A DNA stretch of 44,111 bases from contig NZ_WMJY01000024.1 of the NCBI RefSeq assembly GCF_009711055.1, forward strand, positions 1-44,111. Direction: 5' to 3'. The notes beneath the pieces were generated by a model. It was not told the origin of the DNA. It saw only the letters and a program-made list of their open reading frames with translations, and made no database searches. Positions within the stretch are counted from its first letter, which is position 1. Every line of letters starts with the position of its first letter. Positions 1 to 8,881 of the stretch are shown here, one piece after another. The translations under genes were made by a program, and so were the position numbers. This DNA comes from Myroides pelagicus (GTDB taxonomy: Bacteria; Bacteroidota; Bacteroidia; Flavobacteriales; Flavobacteriaceae).

Positions 1-1409
1 TTTATACCATTATTTTCAACGCTCGAGGTATTATTGTGCAATAAAGTATTATAAAGATTTACAGTATTATTGCTTTGATTATTTATACAGGCATAACTCT
101 TAGGGCTAGTATTGTTGTATAACGTAGAACTAATAATAGTTAATATAGCATTATCATGAGTTGATATAGCCCCACCATCACCACTTGTAACAGAGTTATT
201 ATAAAAATAAGAATTTACAATTGTTGATTTAGAGCTTCCTCTATGATAAAAACCACCAGCATTAGCCCTAGATGAATTATTAAAAACCTTTACAGATGTT
301 AAGTTAACCGTAGATTTATTCAGTGACTGCAATCCTCCGGATACTCCTGCTGCTGTGTTGTTAGATATTTCAGAATCAAAAACATTTAACTCAGAGGCAT
401 TAACAAAAATACCACCAGCATTTGAGTTTGTATTTACCCCTGTATTATTACTAATTAGTGAATTGTGTATATTAACTCTACTATTATTATCGATAAACAT
501 ACCAGCTGCATGACGCCCCGAGGTATTATTAATTATCTCAGAGTTTACCACATTTAAATTTGAGCCAATAACAATCATTCCCGCCCCATGGTCTCTTGGC
601 AATTGCCTTGAGCCAATAGTAACTTTACTAGATTGAGCATCTCCATTACCTTGGGTTATTTGAAGGTTTTCTAAATGCACTTGTAATCCATTAATTTTTT
701 GGGCTAAAACAGTCACTGTATGCACACTGATATTGTTTCCTGAAAGTACAGACTTATATTCCGCACTTGGCTTACTACCTGTGGTTGCATCCTTTGGATA
801 TCCACCAATTAATTTAATATTGGCATTAATTAAAAACGTACGATCTTTCTCAAGTCCAGTATCAATCTGGGCATTATCACTTGGATAGTAGGTTCCTTGT
901 TGCAAATGGATAATATCATTATTGTTTTTAGCCAATTCTAAGGCCTTTGATAGACTAGTTGTATTTTGCCAACTACTCCCATCTGACTGTCCATTTTCAC
1001 TAACATAGTAATTATTGTAAGTATCTTCAATACTAGCTTTTTCTTGTTTAATGGACACAGTTTGAACAGCTTTTTCAGTTATCCAAACCTTCACCTGTGC
1101 TGACCTAGGCTCTAAGGCATAATTTCTTGCATAAGAAATAGCAATATTTGTTTGTCCTTTATCACCTTGATTAACACTGGTGGTAATCCATGAGGATTTC
1201 GACTCTATCCTCCACGGTAAATTAGAGGTTACAACAAGATTTAGTTCACCTTTATTTTTACTTACCTGAAAATCTGTTTTATCAATAGATAGGTCTGGAT
1301 CTAAAACACTAAAACTGTATAAATTATCATCACTAGAACAGCTAAGAGAAAAAACTGAAATTAGTAGCAATAAAAAATATTTGATTGAAAAATTAAACTG
1401 CGTTTTCAT
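1..1409 (-). CDS. BACON and parallel beta-helix lipoprotein (3' end missing)
   Basis: This gene starts at the ATG 1409-1407 and runs off the left edge, so the C-terminus is not seen. The N-terminus is a lipoprotein signal peptide with lipobox SLSC followed by SSDDN, typical of Bacteroidetes surface lipoproteins. Roughly residues 35-115 look like a BACON domain (a beta-sandwich often linked to glycan-binding or secreted proteins), including the stretch SSWITTSVNQGDKGQ. The remainder is rich in repeated NNTS, IHNSLIS and GGIF units, as in right-handed parallel beta-helix (pectate-lyase-like) proteins. It follows the phosphodiester glycosidase by 6 bp and is probably the last or a late gene of the SusCD operon. 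It may be a surface glycan-binding or lyase-like protein; the substrate is unknown. The fold is an inference from repeat composition. Confidence 0.8.
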   Translation of the reverse strand, partial: MKTQFNFSIKYFLLLLISVFSLSCSSDDNLYSFSVLDPDLSIDKTDFQVSKNKGELNLVVTSNLPWRIESKSSWITTSVNQGDKGQTNIAISYARNYALEPRSAQVKVWITEKAVQTVSIKQEKASIEDTYNNYYVSENGQSDGSSWQNTTSLSKALELAKNNNDIIHLQQGTYYPSDNAQIDTGLEKDRTFLINANIKLIGGYPKDATTGSKPSAEYKSVLSGNNISVHTVTVLAQKINGLQVHLENLQITQGNGDAQSSKVTIGSRQLPRDHGAGMIVIGSNLNVVNSEIINNTSGRHAAGMFIDNNSRVNIHNSLISNNTGVNTNSNAGGIFVNASELNVFDSEISNNTAAGVSGGLQSLNKSTVNLTSVKVFNNSSRANAGGFYHRGSSKSTIVNSYFYNNSVTSGDGGAISTHDNAILTIISSTLYNNTSPKSYACINNQSNNTVNLYNTLLHNNTSSVENNGI

Positions 1410-1415
1410 GGGTTA

Positions 1416-2336
1416 CTATTTTGCTTTAGTTATGATAATTCCATTAGCAACCGCTCTTTGATCACCTCCATTATCGGAAGGTAGATTTCTAATATCAAAA
1501 TTGTTGCTAAATGAACCTGGATTAATAAAAAATGTAGAGCTTCCTCCTCCATCAAAATTAAGAGCACGATCAGCTCCTATGGCTTTCATAAACTCAGCTA
1601 AGTCATCATAATCCATACCGTTAGACCATGTATAATTACGCCCATCAACAACCATTAATAAAAGATGATTATCCTTTGTTGTTCCAATAGCTGTTCGGGG
1701 ATGAACTGCATTGTCTGTTTGCAGGACTTTCTCTGAGTCCTTAACCAGCCATACCCCACCTGATACAGCATATTGCAAAGATTGTTTTTCTTGTTTAAAC
1801 AACTCAATGTCTTTTAGATAAACCTTATTGAATTTATCTACTGCGAGGTATCCTTTATTTCTATCTATATAACTATCTTTTAAAACCATTCCATTAAAGA
1901 CAAACACCCCTCTTGGAACTCCAGTGGTCATATCATAGAAATCTCCATTTACCCCACCTACAACCTCAAAGCGGTCATTGACTAATGCCTTTGCTTGTTG
2001 AGTCATTGGTTGCATGGAGAATTCCATTTTATTATCCGGCATTGAAGCCACCACTGATACATCAGGTTTATTTAAATCAATATCGTATAGAAAGGTTTTC
2101 ATGGCTAGACCTTTTTTAGAAAGAAAAGCAAATTCATGTACTTCAACCCCAGGGGTTAAACTATAGGTTGAATCTTTGAATACCTGAGCCACTAAATTGC
2201 TATTGTTAACAAGTAGCTCACCTTTTGGAGTTTGTGGGTTTGATTTATAATCTGTAAAACTATCCTCAGCAGTAGTTTGACAAGAAACTTGCAAACTAAT
2301 AAATAAAGTAAAAAGTAAAAATTTGATTGTTTTCAT
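1416..2336 (-). CDS. Phosphodiester glycosidase family lipoprotein (NAGPA/DUF2233 domain)
   Basis: The 306-residue product has a lipoprotein signal peptide with Cys19 in the lipobox QVSC, so it is probably anchored in the outer membrane. The body matches the NAGPA-type phosphodiester glycosidase fold: GGVNGDFYD at residues 127-135, then HPRTAIG near 212 and NFDGGGSST at 260-268, the conserved glycine-rich end of this family. The eukaryotic relative removes GlcNAc from GlcNAc-1-phospho-mannose; bacterial members are thought to cleave sugar-1-phosphodiesters. Its ATG overlaps the susD stop codon by one base (TAATG), so the two are translationally coupled. It probably processes a phosphate-linked glycan bound by the SusCD pair. 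The family call is firm; the substrate is inference. Confidence 0.88.
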   Translation of the reverse strand: MKTIKFLLFTLFISLQVSCQTTAEDSFTDYKSNPQTPKGELLVNNSNLVAQVFKDSTYSLTPGVEVHEFAFLSKKGLAMKTFLYDIDLNKPDVSVVASMPDNKMEFSMQPMTQQAKALVNDRFEVVGGVNGDFYDMTTGVPRGVFVFNGMVLKDSYIDRNKGYLAVDKFNKVYLKDIELFKQEKQSLQYAVSGGVWLVKDSEKVLQTDNAVHPRTAIGTTKDNHLLLMVVDGRNYTWSNGMDYDDLAEFMKAIGADRALNFDGGGSSTFFINPGSFSNNFDIRNLPSDNGGDQRAVANGIIITKAK

Positions 2337-3598
2337 TAGTATCCTGGATTAGGGGTTAAGTTTGGGTTTAATTGTAATTCTCCACCTGGGATAGGCAGTA
2401 GGTGTTGATAGTCTAAAAGTCCTAAATGCTCTGTAGCCTTACCGGTACGCACATAATCATAGTATGAAAACCCTTCGGCTAATAGTTCCATTCTACGCTC
2501 TTTTAATACTAGTTCTAACATCTGTTGTTTGTTAGAGGGGTAAACTGGGTCAAGTCCTCTTTTTTCTCTTAATTGGTTTAATCTTTTTGTGGCCAAACCT
2601 ATCGAAGAGGCCTCTGCACTGATTAAGTACATTTCTGCAAGTCTTGAGATAATAACCGGATCAGTTCCTGTTTGTCCACTAGGGTATTTATTTATACAGT
2701 CCTGTCCTCCGGCATTAACAAAAGAAATTGCATGTCTTTTGTCCTCTGGTTTAATAAGAGAGAGTATCTCTTTGGAAGGAGCATATACATAACTACCCTT
2801 ATTGGGATGCCCATAATTATAAAACAAAGTACTAATGGTTATTGAACTCTCTGAGGAAAGATTCTCAAAGGCAAAAATCACTTCTGAATTGTCTTGTTTA
2901 CGAAAGATTTTTTCAAATGAATCCAGTGCATATTTTCCACTTTCAATTAGAGACTCTGCTAGTTCTGAGGCTTTATCTAATTTATTTTGTGAAAGCATCA
3001 CTCTTGCCTGCAATGCTACAACAGCATCTTTAGACACATAGTAGTAATTTTTAGAATCAGACAAAAGCTGTTGAGCCATTTCTAAATCTGCTTCTATTTG
3101 CTGCCATACAAGGCTTTTATCTGTTCTTGAGGGTTTCTCTAAAGAGTTTTCTAGTAACAATGGAACATCTCCCCAACGAGTCACTAAACTATAATAGATA
3201 TAGGCTCTAAAATAATATGCTGTACCACTAACCCTTGTGGTTGTTTGATCCTTTGGTAGGTTTGCTGTTATCGATAAAACGTTATTTACTTGATAAAGTG
3301 CACTGTAATACCCCTTCCATCCATTAACAATAAGACTATTTAAAGGATTTAGTGTATTGTTTATAACATCTTTACTTGTTGTGGTTGTCCCTTGAACATT
3401 ACCCCCTATGATATCATAGAAAATCCATGATTCTCGTCTAGGGTCATTTTGTACATTGTTATACATCCCGCGCTCGAGTGCTGGCAAATCACTAGGTGTT
3501 ATTGCATCTGGTGATAACCCAGTACTTGGGTATAAATCCAGTTCATTACTACATGAATATAATGACAGAAATAAGAGTCCTATAATAATTTTTTTCAT
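2336..3598 (-). CDS. SusD/RagB-family nutrient-binding outer membrane lipoprotein
   Basis: A 420-residue lipoprotein (lipobox LYSC) with SusD hallmarks: an N-terminal segment in which the first TPR-like helix pair is followed by YNNVQ, a middle TPR region (AYYFRAYIYYSLVTRWGDVP), and the C-terminal RagB signature LVLKERRMELLAEGFSYYDY shortly before the end. SusD proteins cap the SusC barrel at the cell surface and bind the glycan or peptide ligand. At 420 residues it is at the short end of the family. It lies 11 bp downstream of susC and overlaps the next gene by one base, so all are one operon. The ligand cannot be told from sequence. Confidence 0.95.
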   Translation of the reverse strand: MKKIIIGLLFLSLYSCSNELDLYPSTGLSPDAITPSDLPALERGMYNNVQNDPRRESWIFYDIIGGNVQGTTTTSKDVINNTLNPLNSLIVNGWKGYYSALYQVNNVLSITANLPKDQTTTRVSGTAYYFRAYIYYSLVTRWGDVPLLLENSLEKPSRTDKSLVWQQIEADLEMAQQLLSDSKNYYYVSKDAVVALQARVMLSQNKLDKASELAESLIESGKYALDSFEKIFRKQDNSEVIFAFENLSSESSITISTLFYNYGHPNKGSYVYAPSKEILSLIKPEDKRHAISFVNAGGQDCINKYPSGQTGTDPVIISRLAEMYLISAEASSIGLATKRLNQLREKRGLDPVYPSNKQQMLELVLKERRMELLAEGFSYYDYVRTGKATEHLGLLDYQHLLPIPGGELQLNPNLTPNPGY

Positions 3599-3609
3599 TT
3601 TAAAAGCTT

Positions 3610-6600
3610 TTAAAAGTTTACATTTAATCCTATTGAGAAGTTTTTAGTAGGTGGTACACCCAGAGCATCATTTCCGTAGAATCTAGCATCTAGATTTGCA
3701 CTAACACTTGGATCCCAACCAGAATACTTCGTCAAAATAAGAAGGTTCGTTGCTTGCATATACACTCTTAATCCACTTAGGTGTATTTTCTCTAGTAGTT
3801 TTGAATTAAAATTATAAGCCAAGGTCATCGATTGTATTTTGAAATACGATCCATCCTCAAGCCATCTATCTGAGTTTCTATGATTATTAGTATCCCCCAT
3901 TATTGCTCTAGGGTACTTATTAGTCGTACCAGGGCCTTGCCAACGATTCACATAATACTCCTCTAAAATTGGGAACCTATCTCCTAGCCTACCCAATACT
4001 CCAGACTTCCACTGGGCGTAGATATCATTACCATAAGAGAATGTAGTTTGAATATTCAGTTCAAATCCTTTATAAGAGAAACTATTGTTCCACCCTCCAA
4101 AAAACTTAGGATTCGAACTCCCAATAACCTCTCTATCGTTATCATTGATGATATTATTTCCATCGCGATCTCTCCACTTCACATCTCCGGCTCGAACACC
4201 TCTTTGATACTGCTGTTGTGGCACCTGTCCATCGTATTGGTAAATCCCTTCTTGAACAAACAAATAATAAGAACCTATATCTTTTCCCACTTGAAGAGCC
4301 CTATTGGCCCCGATGGATAAAGGCTCTCCATTATTGTCAATAAGCTGGGTGATTTTATTTTCATTTGAGGCTATATTAAAATTAGACTTCCAATTAAAGT
4401 CTGCAAAATCAAAATCAGTTGCCAAAGAAACCTCTATTCCTTTGTTTTGCATAGAACCTATATTGCTTAAGACAGTAGACATTCCTGAGGTTGCATGTAT
4501 GGGCATTGAATACAACAAATTATTGGTGTTCTTTTTATACATATCCACCGTTAGATTTACTCTTCGCTTTAAAAAAGCTAAATCAATTCCAAGGTTAACT
4601 TGATTTGCTTTTTCCCAAGTAAGTCTTTGATTACCAAAACCAGACACTGCTATCCCACTTGCAAGTCCATAATCATTCCCTCCTGATAAAAGAGACTGAT
4701 AACCATAGTTGCTAATTCCTTCTTGATTTCCAGTACTACCATAACTAAGGCGCAGTTTAGCTCCTAGGTCTATATTTTCCATAAAGGCTTCTTTATCAAT
4801 ATTCCACCCAGCAGAAAACGAAGGAAACCATCCCCAACGCGTATCGGGTGCAAACTTTGAGGACCCATCGGTTCGAAGTGACATGCTAAGCATATATTTA
4901 CTTAAATAATCAATTGATAATCTGGAGAAATATGATTCCATGGCAAATTCGGTAATATACCCGGTAGCACCTTTAATTTCAGAGGCCACATTAATTACAT
5001 CAAATGATGCCGATGGAAAACCACGTGCATCAATACCGGTTGTATTATTTTTTACCTTTTGAAAAGTATGACCAGCCATTGCATTGATTCCAAAATCATT
5101 AACAACCCCTTGATAAATTAAAACACTTTCTGTTTCAATATTCGTTATTGTACGCTTGGAATCAACCAATCTACCTACACCTGTCCCGTAAGGATGTTTT
5201 TCATTGTAGTACAAATAATCATAAGTATAATTATAGTCTGTATTCAAACTATTTTTAAAAGATAGCCCTGGTAGTAGTTTAACATCAGCATATAAATTAC
5301 CGATATATCTATACATATCTAAATAAGAGGTTTGTTCATTTAGAATCTGAACAGGGTTATGTCTCATCATCTCTTGTGTTCCTCCGATATAGTATTCTCC
5401 ATTGGGTTTATAGGGTCTATCAAAAGGACGTTGTTCGATTGATCGACCTATAATTGTAGAGCCTAAATTAGGTCCAGGTACTTGATTGTTTTTTACATAA
5501 GCCAGATTACTGTTTGTTCCTATGGTTAACCATGGGGTGAGCTCTGATTCTATTTTGGTATTAAGATTATAGCGTTTCATACTATTAGTCTTAATAACTC
5601 CTTGTTGTTCTAAAAAAGTCCCACCAATGTAATAAGTTGTTTTTTCTGATCCTCCCGAGAAAGATAGATCTGCATTTGTAAAACTTCCTCTTTGTGTCAC
5701 CACATCAAGCCAATCAGTATCTGGAAGATCTCCAAAGGGATTATAAATATGAGTTTTAAAATCTGGATCGCCTACAACTAAACCATATTGTTTGTTATAA
5801 TTATCCACTGCACTGTTATATTGGGCGATATACATTTTTGAATCGGTTATCTTGAGTTTGTTTCTTCCAGAAAACTCAGATATTCCTGTATTAAAATTAA
5901 ATCTTACTTGGCTAGAGTTTTTCTTTCCACTTTTAGTTGTAATTAAAATAACCCCATTATTTGCTCTAGATCCGTAAATAGCTGCAGCAGCTGCATCCTT
6001 TAAAACCTCTATAGATTCAATATCATTGGTGTTTATAGTAGTTAGAGAACTCATGGATTCTCCCATGTTAAAAAGCTGAGCTGATGGATTATAAATTGGA
6101 ATACCATCCACTACATACAATGGCTCATTACTAGCGCTTATAGAGGAAATCCCTCTAATAGACACGCGCTCACCTGTTCCTAAATTTCCTGAAGTTAAGT
6201 TAACATTCACACCAGCCATCTTACCTTGTAAAAGTTCAACAGCTGAGCCTACGTTACGCATATCTTTTTCAGAAACAGAAAGCTTATCAATTGCAGTGGT
6301 TAATGTTCTCTTTTCTTGAGTCCCATATCCAACAATGATAATTTCATCCAAATCACTAGAGGCTTGTTCTAAGGTTATAATTAAATTGTCTTTAGCTATT
6401 ACCTTTTGAGTTTTATAGCCCATAAATGAAAAAGTTAAGCTACTGTTGTGTTTTAAAACATCAATAGTATAGTTTCCCTCAACATCAGTAAAAGTACTTT
6501 GATTACTTCCACTTACCTGTACCACTACCCCTGGAAGACCAAGGTTTGACTCATCTAATACCTTACCTGTTAGGGTCTTTTTTTGCTGACTAGAATTAGT

Positions 6601-6957
6601 TTTTACAGGTTTAGGTTTTTCTTTAAAAGAGATTAGATTATTGTTAATCTGGTAGAGCGTTGAACTATTTTCTGCTATTTGCATTAATAGCGATTCTATA
6701 TCATTGTTTTGAGTATCTATATAGATTTTTTGGTTTTTATCTATCATCGGACTCACGACAATTTTATAAGAGGACTGGTGCTCTATTTTATCAAAGACAG
6801 TGGAAATCGGCACACTGCCCTTATTTAGCACAATACTTTGTGATTCAAATACAGATTGACTGCTTTGATTCAGTGCAAAATTACTTTGACTATACATTAG
6901 TATACAACAAGCTATATACAAACGCGTCTTGGCTTTAATACCGGGGGATGTAAACAT
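3610..6957 (-). CDS. SusC/RagA-family TonB-dependent transducer with STN domain
   Basis: The 1115-residue product starts with a signal peptide (about residues 10-28), then an STN (secretin/TonB short N-terminal) domain at about 40-110, a carboxypeptidase-regulatory-like beta-sandwich at about 125-200, the TonB box/plug region with DEIIIVGYGTQEKR near 203-216, and a 22-strand barrel ending in FSIGLNVNF. The plug contains the SusC signature around LYVVDGIPI. STN domains in this family contact a FecR anti-sigma factor, and a FecR gene lies 7 bp upstream, so this is a transducer that reports ligand import to the sigma factor as well as a TonB-driven importer. It is the partner of the SusD gene 11 bp downstream. 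Confidence 0.96.
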   Translation of the reverse strand: MFTSPGIKAKTRLYIACCILMYSQSNFALNQSSQSVFESQSIVLNKGSVPISTVFDKIEHQSSYKIVVSPMIDKNQKIYIDTQNNDIESLLMQIAENSSTLYQINNNLISFKEKPKPVKTNSSQQKKTLTGKVLDESNLGLPGVVVQVSGSNQSTFTDVEGNYTIDVLKHNSSLTFSFMGYKTQKVIAKDNLIITLEQASSDLDEIIIVGYGTQEKRTLTTAIDKLSVSEKDMRNVGSAVELLQGKMAGVNVNLTSGNLGTGERVSIRGISSISASNEPLYVVDGIPIYNPSAQLFNMGESMSSLTTINTNDIESIEVLKDAAAAAIYGSRANNGVILITTKSGKKNSSQVRFNFNTGISEFSGRNKLKITDSKMYIAQYNSAVDNYNKQYGLVVGDPDFKTHIYNPFGDLPDTDWLDVVTQRGSFTNADLSFSGGSEKTTYYIGGTFLEQQGVIKTNSMKRYNLNTKIESELTPWLTIGTNSNLAYVKNNQVPGPNLGSTIIGRSIEQRPFDRPYKPNGEYYIGGTQEMMRHNPVQILNEQTSYLDMYRYIGNLYADVKLLPGLSFKNSLNTDYNYTYDYLYYNEKHPYGTGVGRLVDSKRTITNIETESVLIYQGVVNDFGINAMAGHTFQKVKNNTTGIDARGFPSASFDVINVASEIKGATGYITEFAMESYFSRLSIDYLSKYMLSMSLRTDGSSKFAPDTRWGWFPSFSAGWNIDKEAFMENIDLGAKLRLSYGSTGNQEGISNYGYQSLLSGGNDYGLASGIAVSGFGNQRLTWEKANQVNLGIDLAFLKRRVNLTVDMYKKNTNNLLYSMPIHATSGMSTVLSNIGSMQNKGIEVSLATDFDFADFNWKSNFNIASNENKITQLIDNNGEPLSIGANRALQVGKDIGSYYLFVQEGIYQYDGQVPQQQYQRGVRAGDVKWRDRDGNNIINDNDREVIGSSNPKFFGGWNNSFSYKGFELNIQTTFSYGNDIYAQWKSGVLGRLGDRFPILEEYYVNRWQGPGTTNKYPRAIMGDTNNHRNSDRWLEDGSYFKIQSMTLAYNFNSKLLEKIHLSGLRVYMQATNLLILTKYSGWDPSVSANLDARFYGNDALGVPPTKNFSIGLNVNF

Positions 6958-6964
6958 GTTTTAA

Positions 6965-7861
6965 TTAGTTAATAGTTATGATATTGTTTTTAATACTATA
7001 GGAAAGGTTGTGTATAAAACAGAAGCTATCAAGTATATCAATAAGCTTACTATCTCTATAATCTGCCGTTATTCTAAGTTGTTTAACAAAGGCTTTATTA
7101 GTTTGAATTTTAACTTTGAACTCCTTTTCAAGAGTTGTACTCCACAACTGGTATGAGGCTTTATTCATCAGTAACGCATCACTTGTTGAGGAAATAATCT
7201 GATTATCTGCAGAGTATTTAAACAGTCCATCAGAATACAAATACACGCTTTGATCTTTAGTTAATACAACGCGCTGATTCTGCGTAGCTACCTCTACCTT
7301 TCCAGTTGTTACCTTAACTGAATTCTGCTGGGATTGCTCATCAAGTAAAAACGAAGTTCCAAGTACTTTAGTAGTTAGTCTTTGTCCTTTTACTAAAAAG
7401 GCTAACTCTTTATTTGGAGTAACCTTAAAAAAGGCTTTCCCTTTTAAGGACAATGATCTGTTTTGTTTATTGTATTGTTTATTTACTTCAAGTGACGAAT
7501 GAGGATATAATTCAACAAAGGAACCATCTGAAAGAGTAATTGTTTTACTTTCTAAGTAAGTCGTGTAATTTAAAGGCTGCTGTGAGTAATTAACAATAGC
7601 ACTTATTGATAAACCGATTAGTAATACAACGAAAGCACTTTTTAGAAAAACATACTTTCTTTTTTTTCTGACTCTTGGTTGAATCTTTTTTAGTATTGAT
7701 AGTCTGATCTTCTGCTTGAGCTTTTGATCAGTTATCAGATCATTAGAAGATTTATTTGTTGTTTGCATATTATAGATAAAATCCTCTATTACTTTATCTT
7801 GTAAAGGGGTGGATTTACCTGTGAGGTAATGCTTGAGTATCTCTTTAAATTTCTTCTCCAT
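6965..7861 (-). CDS. FecR-family anti-sigma factor
   Basis: The 298-residue protein has a basic cytoplasmic N-terminal part, one membrane span at about residues 69-87 (FLKSAFVVLLIGLSISAIV), and a periplasmic FecR domain containing ITLSDGSFVELYPHSSLEV and RSLSLKGKAFFKVTPNK. The end holds the DUF4974-type C-terminal domain seen in Bacteroidetes FecR proteins (KQLRITADYRDSKLIDILDSF). It holds the ECF sigma factor inactive until the SusC transducer signals. It lies just upstream of susC in the same operon, while the sigma gene upstream ends in its own terminator at 7990-8019. Confidence 0.95.
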   Translation of the reverse strand: MEKKFKEILKHYLTGKSTPLQDKVIEDFIYNMQTTNKSSNDLITDQKLKQKIRLSILKKIQPRVRKKRKYVFLKSAFVVLLIGLSISAIVNYSQQPLNYTTYLESKTITLSDGSFVELYPHSSLEVNKQYNKQNRSLSLKGKAFFKVTPNKELAFLVKGQRLTTKVLGTSFLLDEQSQQNSVKVTTGKVEVATQNQRVVLTKDQSVYLYSDGLFKYSADNQIISSTSDALLMNKASYQLWSTTLEKEFKVKIQTNKAFVKQLRITADYRDSKLIDILDSFCFIHNLSYSIKNNIITIN

Positions 7862-7989
7862 TATATTTGGCTTATATATACAAGAGAAAAATCTACCCCC
7901 TTATCACCTACGCTATTTTCATTGTTAACGATTTGGTAATAAATCACCTAAAAAAAGCATTAAGCGTTAAGTATTCTTAACACTTGAGC

Positions 7990-8019
7990 AAAAAAAAAAG
8001 CCCTCTTAAAAGAAGACTT
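7990..8019 (-). terminator. Rho-independent terminator after the sigma factor gene
   Basis: On the minus strand an 8-bp stem (AAGTCTTC with GAGGGCTT, including G-U pairs) closes a 6-base loop and is followed by ten T residues. It lies 24 bp past the sigma gene stop. It implies that fecR-susC-susD is transcribed separately from the sigma gene, or by read-through. Confidence 0.8.
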
Positions 8020-8042
8020 TTATACAACAACCAATCAAACTC

Positions 8043-8597
8043 TTAGCAATTTACTAATGGAAAAGCTAAAACAACTAACACCTGTAAATCAACCGAATAA
8101 GGCAAATTTGTTCTAAGAATTTTTAATGCCTTTGCTAATTGATTTTCAACTGTACTCTCAGAAATACCTAAATCTTTGGCGATTTCTCTATAACTATAAT
8201 TTTGATAATATCTCAAAGAGAATACCTGAAAACATCTATCGGGTAATATCTCTTTTGCTTTTTTATAAACTATATCCACTAATTGTTTTCTAAACAATTC
8301 AGCTTCTTTATCACTGAGCATTTCATTATCACTTAATGCCTTATAAACTGATTCTAGTTGAACCGTATCAAAAGAGCTTTCACTTAGCATGGAAAGACTT
8401 TTGTACTTTACTGCTCTAAGCAAATAAGACTTAGACTGTTGAATATGTAAGTGATCATAATTATTATAGATAGATACAAACACTTCCTGTACGGCATCAC
8501 TTGCCGAGTCTCTATCTTTTAATATGGTATAAGCATATCTGTATAAGTCACTCCAATATAAATCGTAATTTACCTCTATCCATTTGTTTTTGTCCAT
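8043..8597 (-). CDS. ECF RNA polymerase sigma factor (sigma-70 family)
   Basis: The frame is open from 8666, but the ATG at 8597 (MDKNKWIEVNY) gives a 184-residue protein of normal ECF size, whereas the longer form adds an unlikely 23-residue extension. Region 2 is visible as DLYRYAYTILKDRDSASDAV followed by QEVFVSIYNNYDHL, and region 4 as YYQNYSYREIAKDLGISEST with a helix-turn-helix. Bacteroidetes ECF factors next to fecR and susC normally switch on that uptake operon when the ligand is imported. A short hydrophobic tail (VLVVLAFPLV) follows region 4. The promoter it recognises could not be identified with confidence. Confidence 0.93.
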   Translation of the reverse strand: MDKNKWIEVNYDLYWSDLYRYAYTILKDRDSASDAVQEVFVSIYNNYDHLHIQQSKSYLLRAVKYKSLSMLSESSFDTVQLESVYKALSDNEMLSDKEAELFRKQLVDIVYKKAKEILPDRCFQVFSLRYYQNYSYREIAKDLGISESTVENQLAKALKILRTNLPYSVDLQVLVVLAFPLVNC

Positions 8598-8674
8598 GGT
8601 CAAAAGTTTAACTTGGGTAAAAGTAGAATTAAAAGTAAACACTTGTATTAAGATATTATTAAACATTAGTAATC

Positions 8675-8710
8675 AAGCCTATCACAATCAAAAAACATGG
8701 CAATAGGCTT
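8675..8710. repeat. Small inverted repeat upstream of the sigma gene
   Basis: AAGCCTAT at 8675-8682 and ATAGGCTT at 8703-8710 form a perfect 8-bp dyad separated by 20 bases. It sits between the sigma factor start and the left arm of the Fic cassette repeat. No T-run follows, so it is not an obvious terminator. It may be an operator or have no function. Confidence 0.35.
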
Positions 8711-8757
8711 ATTAGTGTTTTTAAACTTGGACTTGACTACTTATCTAGATTATTACT

Positions 8758-8818
8758 CTCTAAAAACCAACACAACCCATTAAATATCAATTGCTTTAGT
8801 TTTTTGTCGTGTACTTAG
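8758..8818. repeat. Left 61-bp inverted repeat of the Fic cassette
   Basis: This arm begins CTCTAAAAACCAACACAACC and ends GTCGTGTACTTAG. Its reverse complement matches 11326-11386 over 61 bp with one mismatch (by hand alignment). The two arms enclose both Fic genes. Two extra bases next to its outer end break the match with the other side. No transposase lies between the arms, and no convincing target-site duplication could be seen. Confidence 0.9.
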
Positions 8819-8859
8819 CTTAAATTTATTTAGAACGCTATTGATTAAATATATTTAAA

Positions 8860-8867
8860 TATCTTTG
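8860..8867 (+). promoter_or_regulatory. Candidate -7 box for the first Fic gene
   Basis: TATCTTTG fits the Bacteroidetes -7 consensus TAnnTTTG and lies 14 bp before the Fic start codon. No TTTG sits 19 bp upstream; the nearest TTG is at 8841-8843 with a spacer of 16. If it is used, the transcript would have almost no leader. Confidence 0.4.
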
Positions 8868-8881
8868 TGATACTATCATAA

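Noticed and set aside
3456..6938. Several plus-strand ORFs of 60-99 codons opposite susC and susD
   Set aside because: They are antisense shadows of long, well-recognised coding genes with no promoter or homology.
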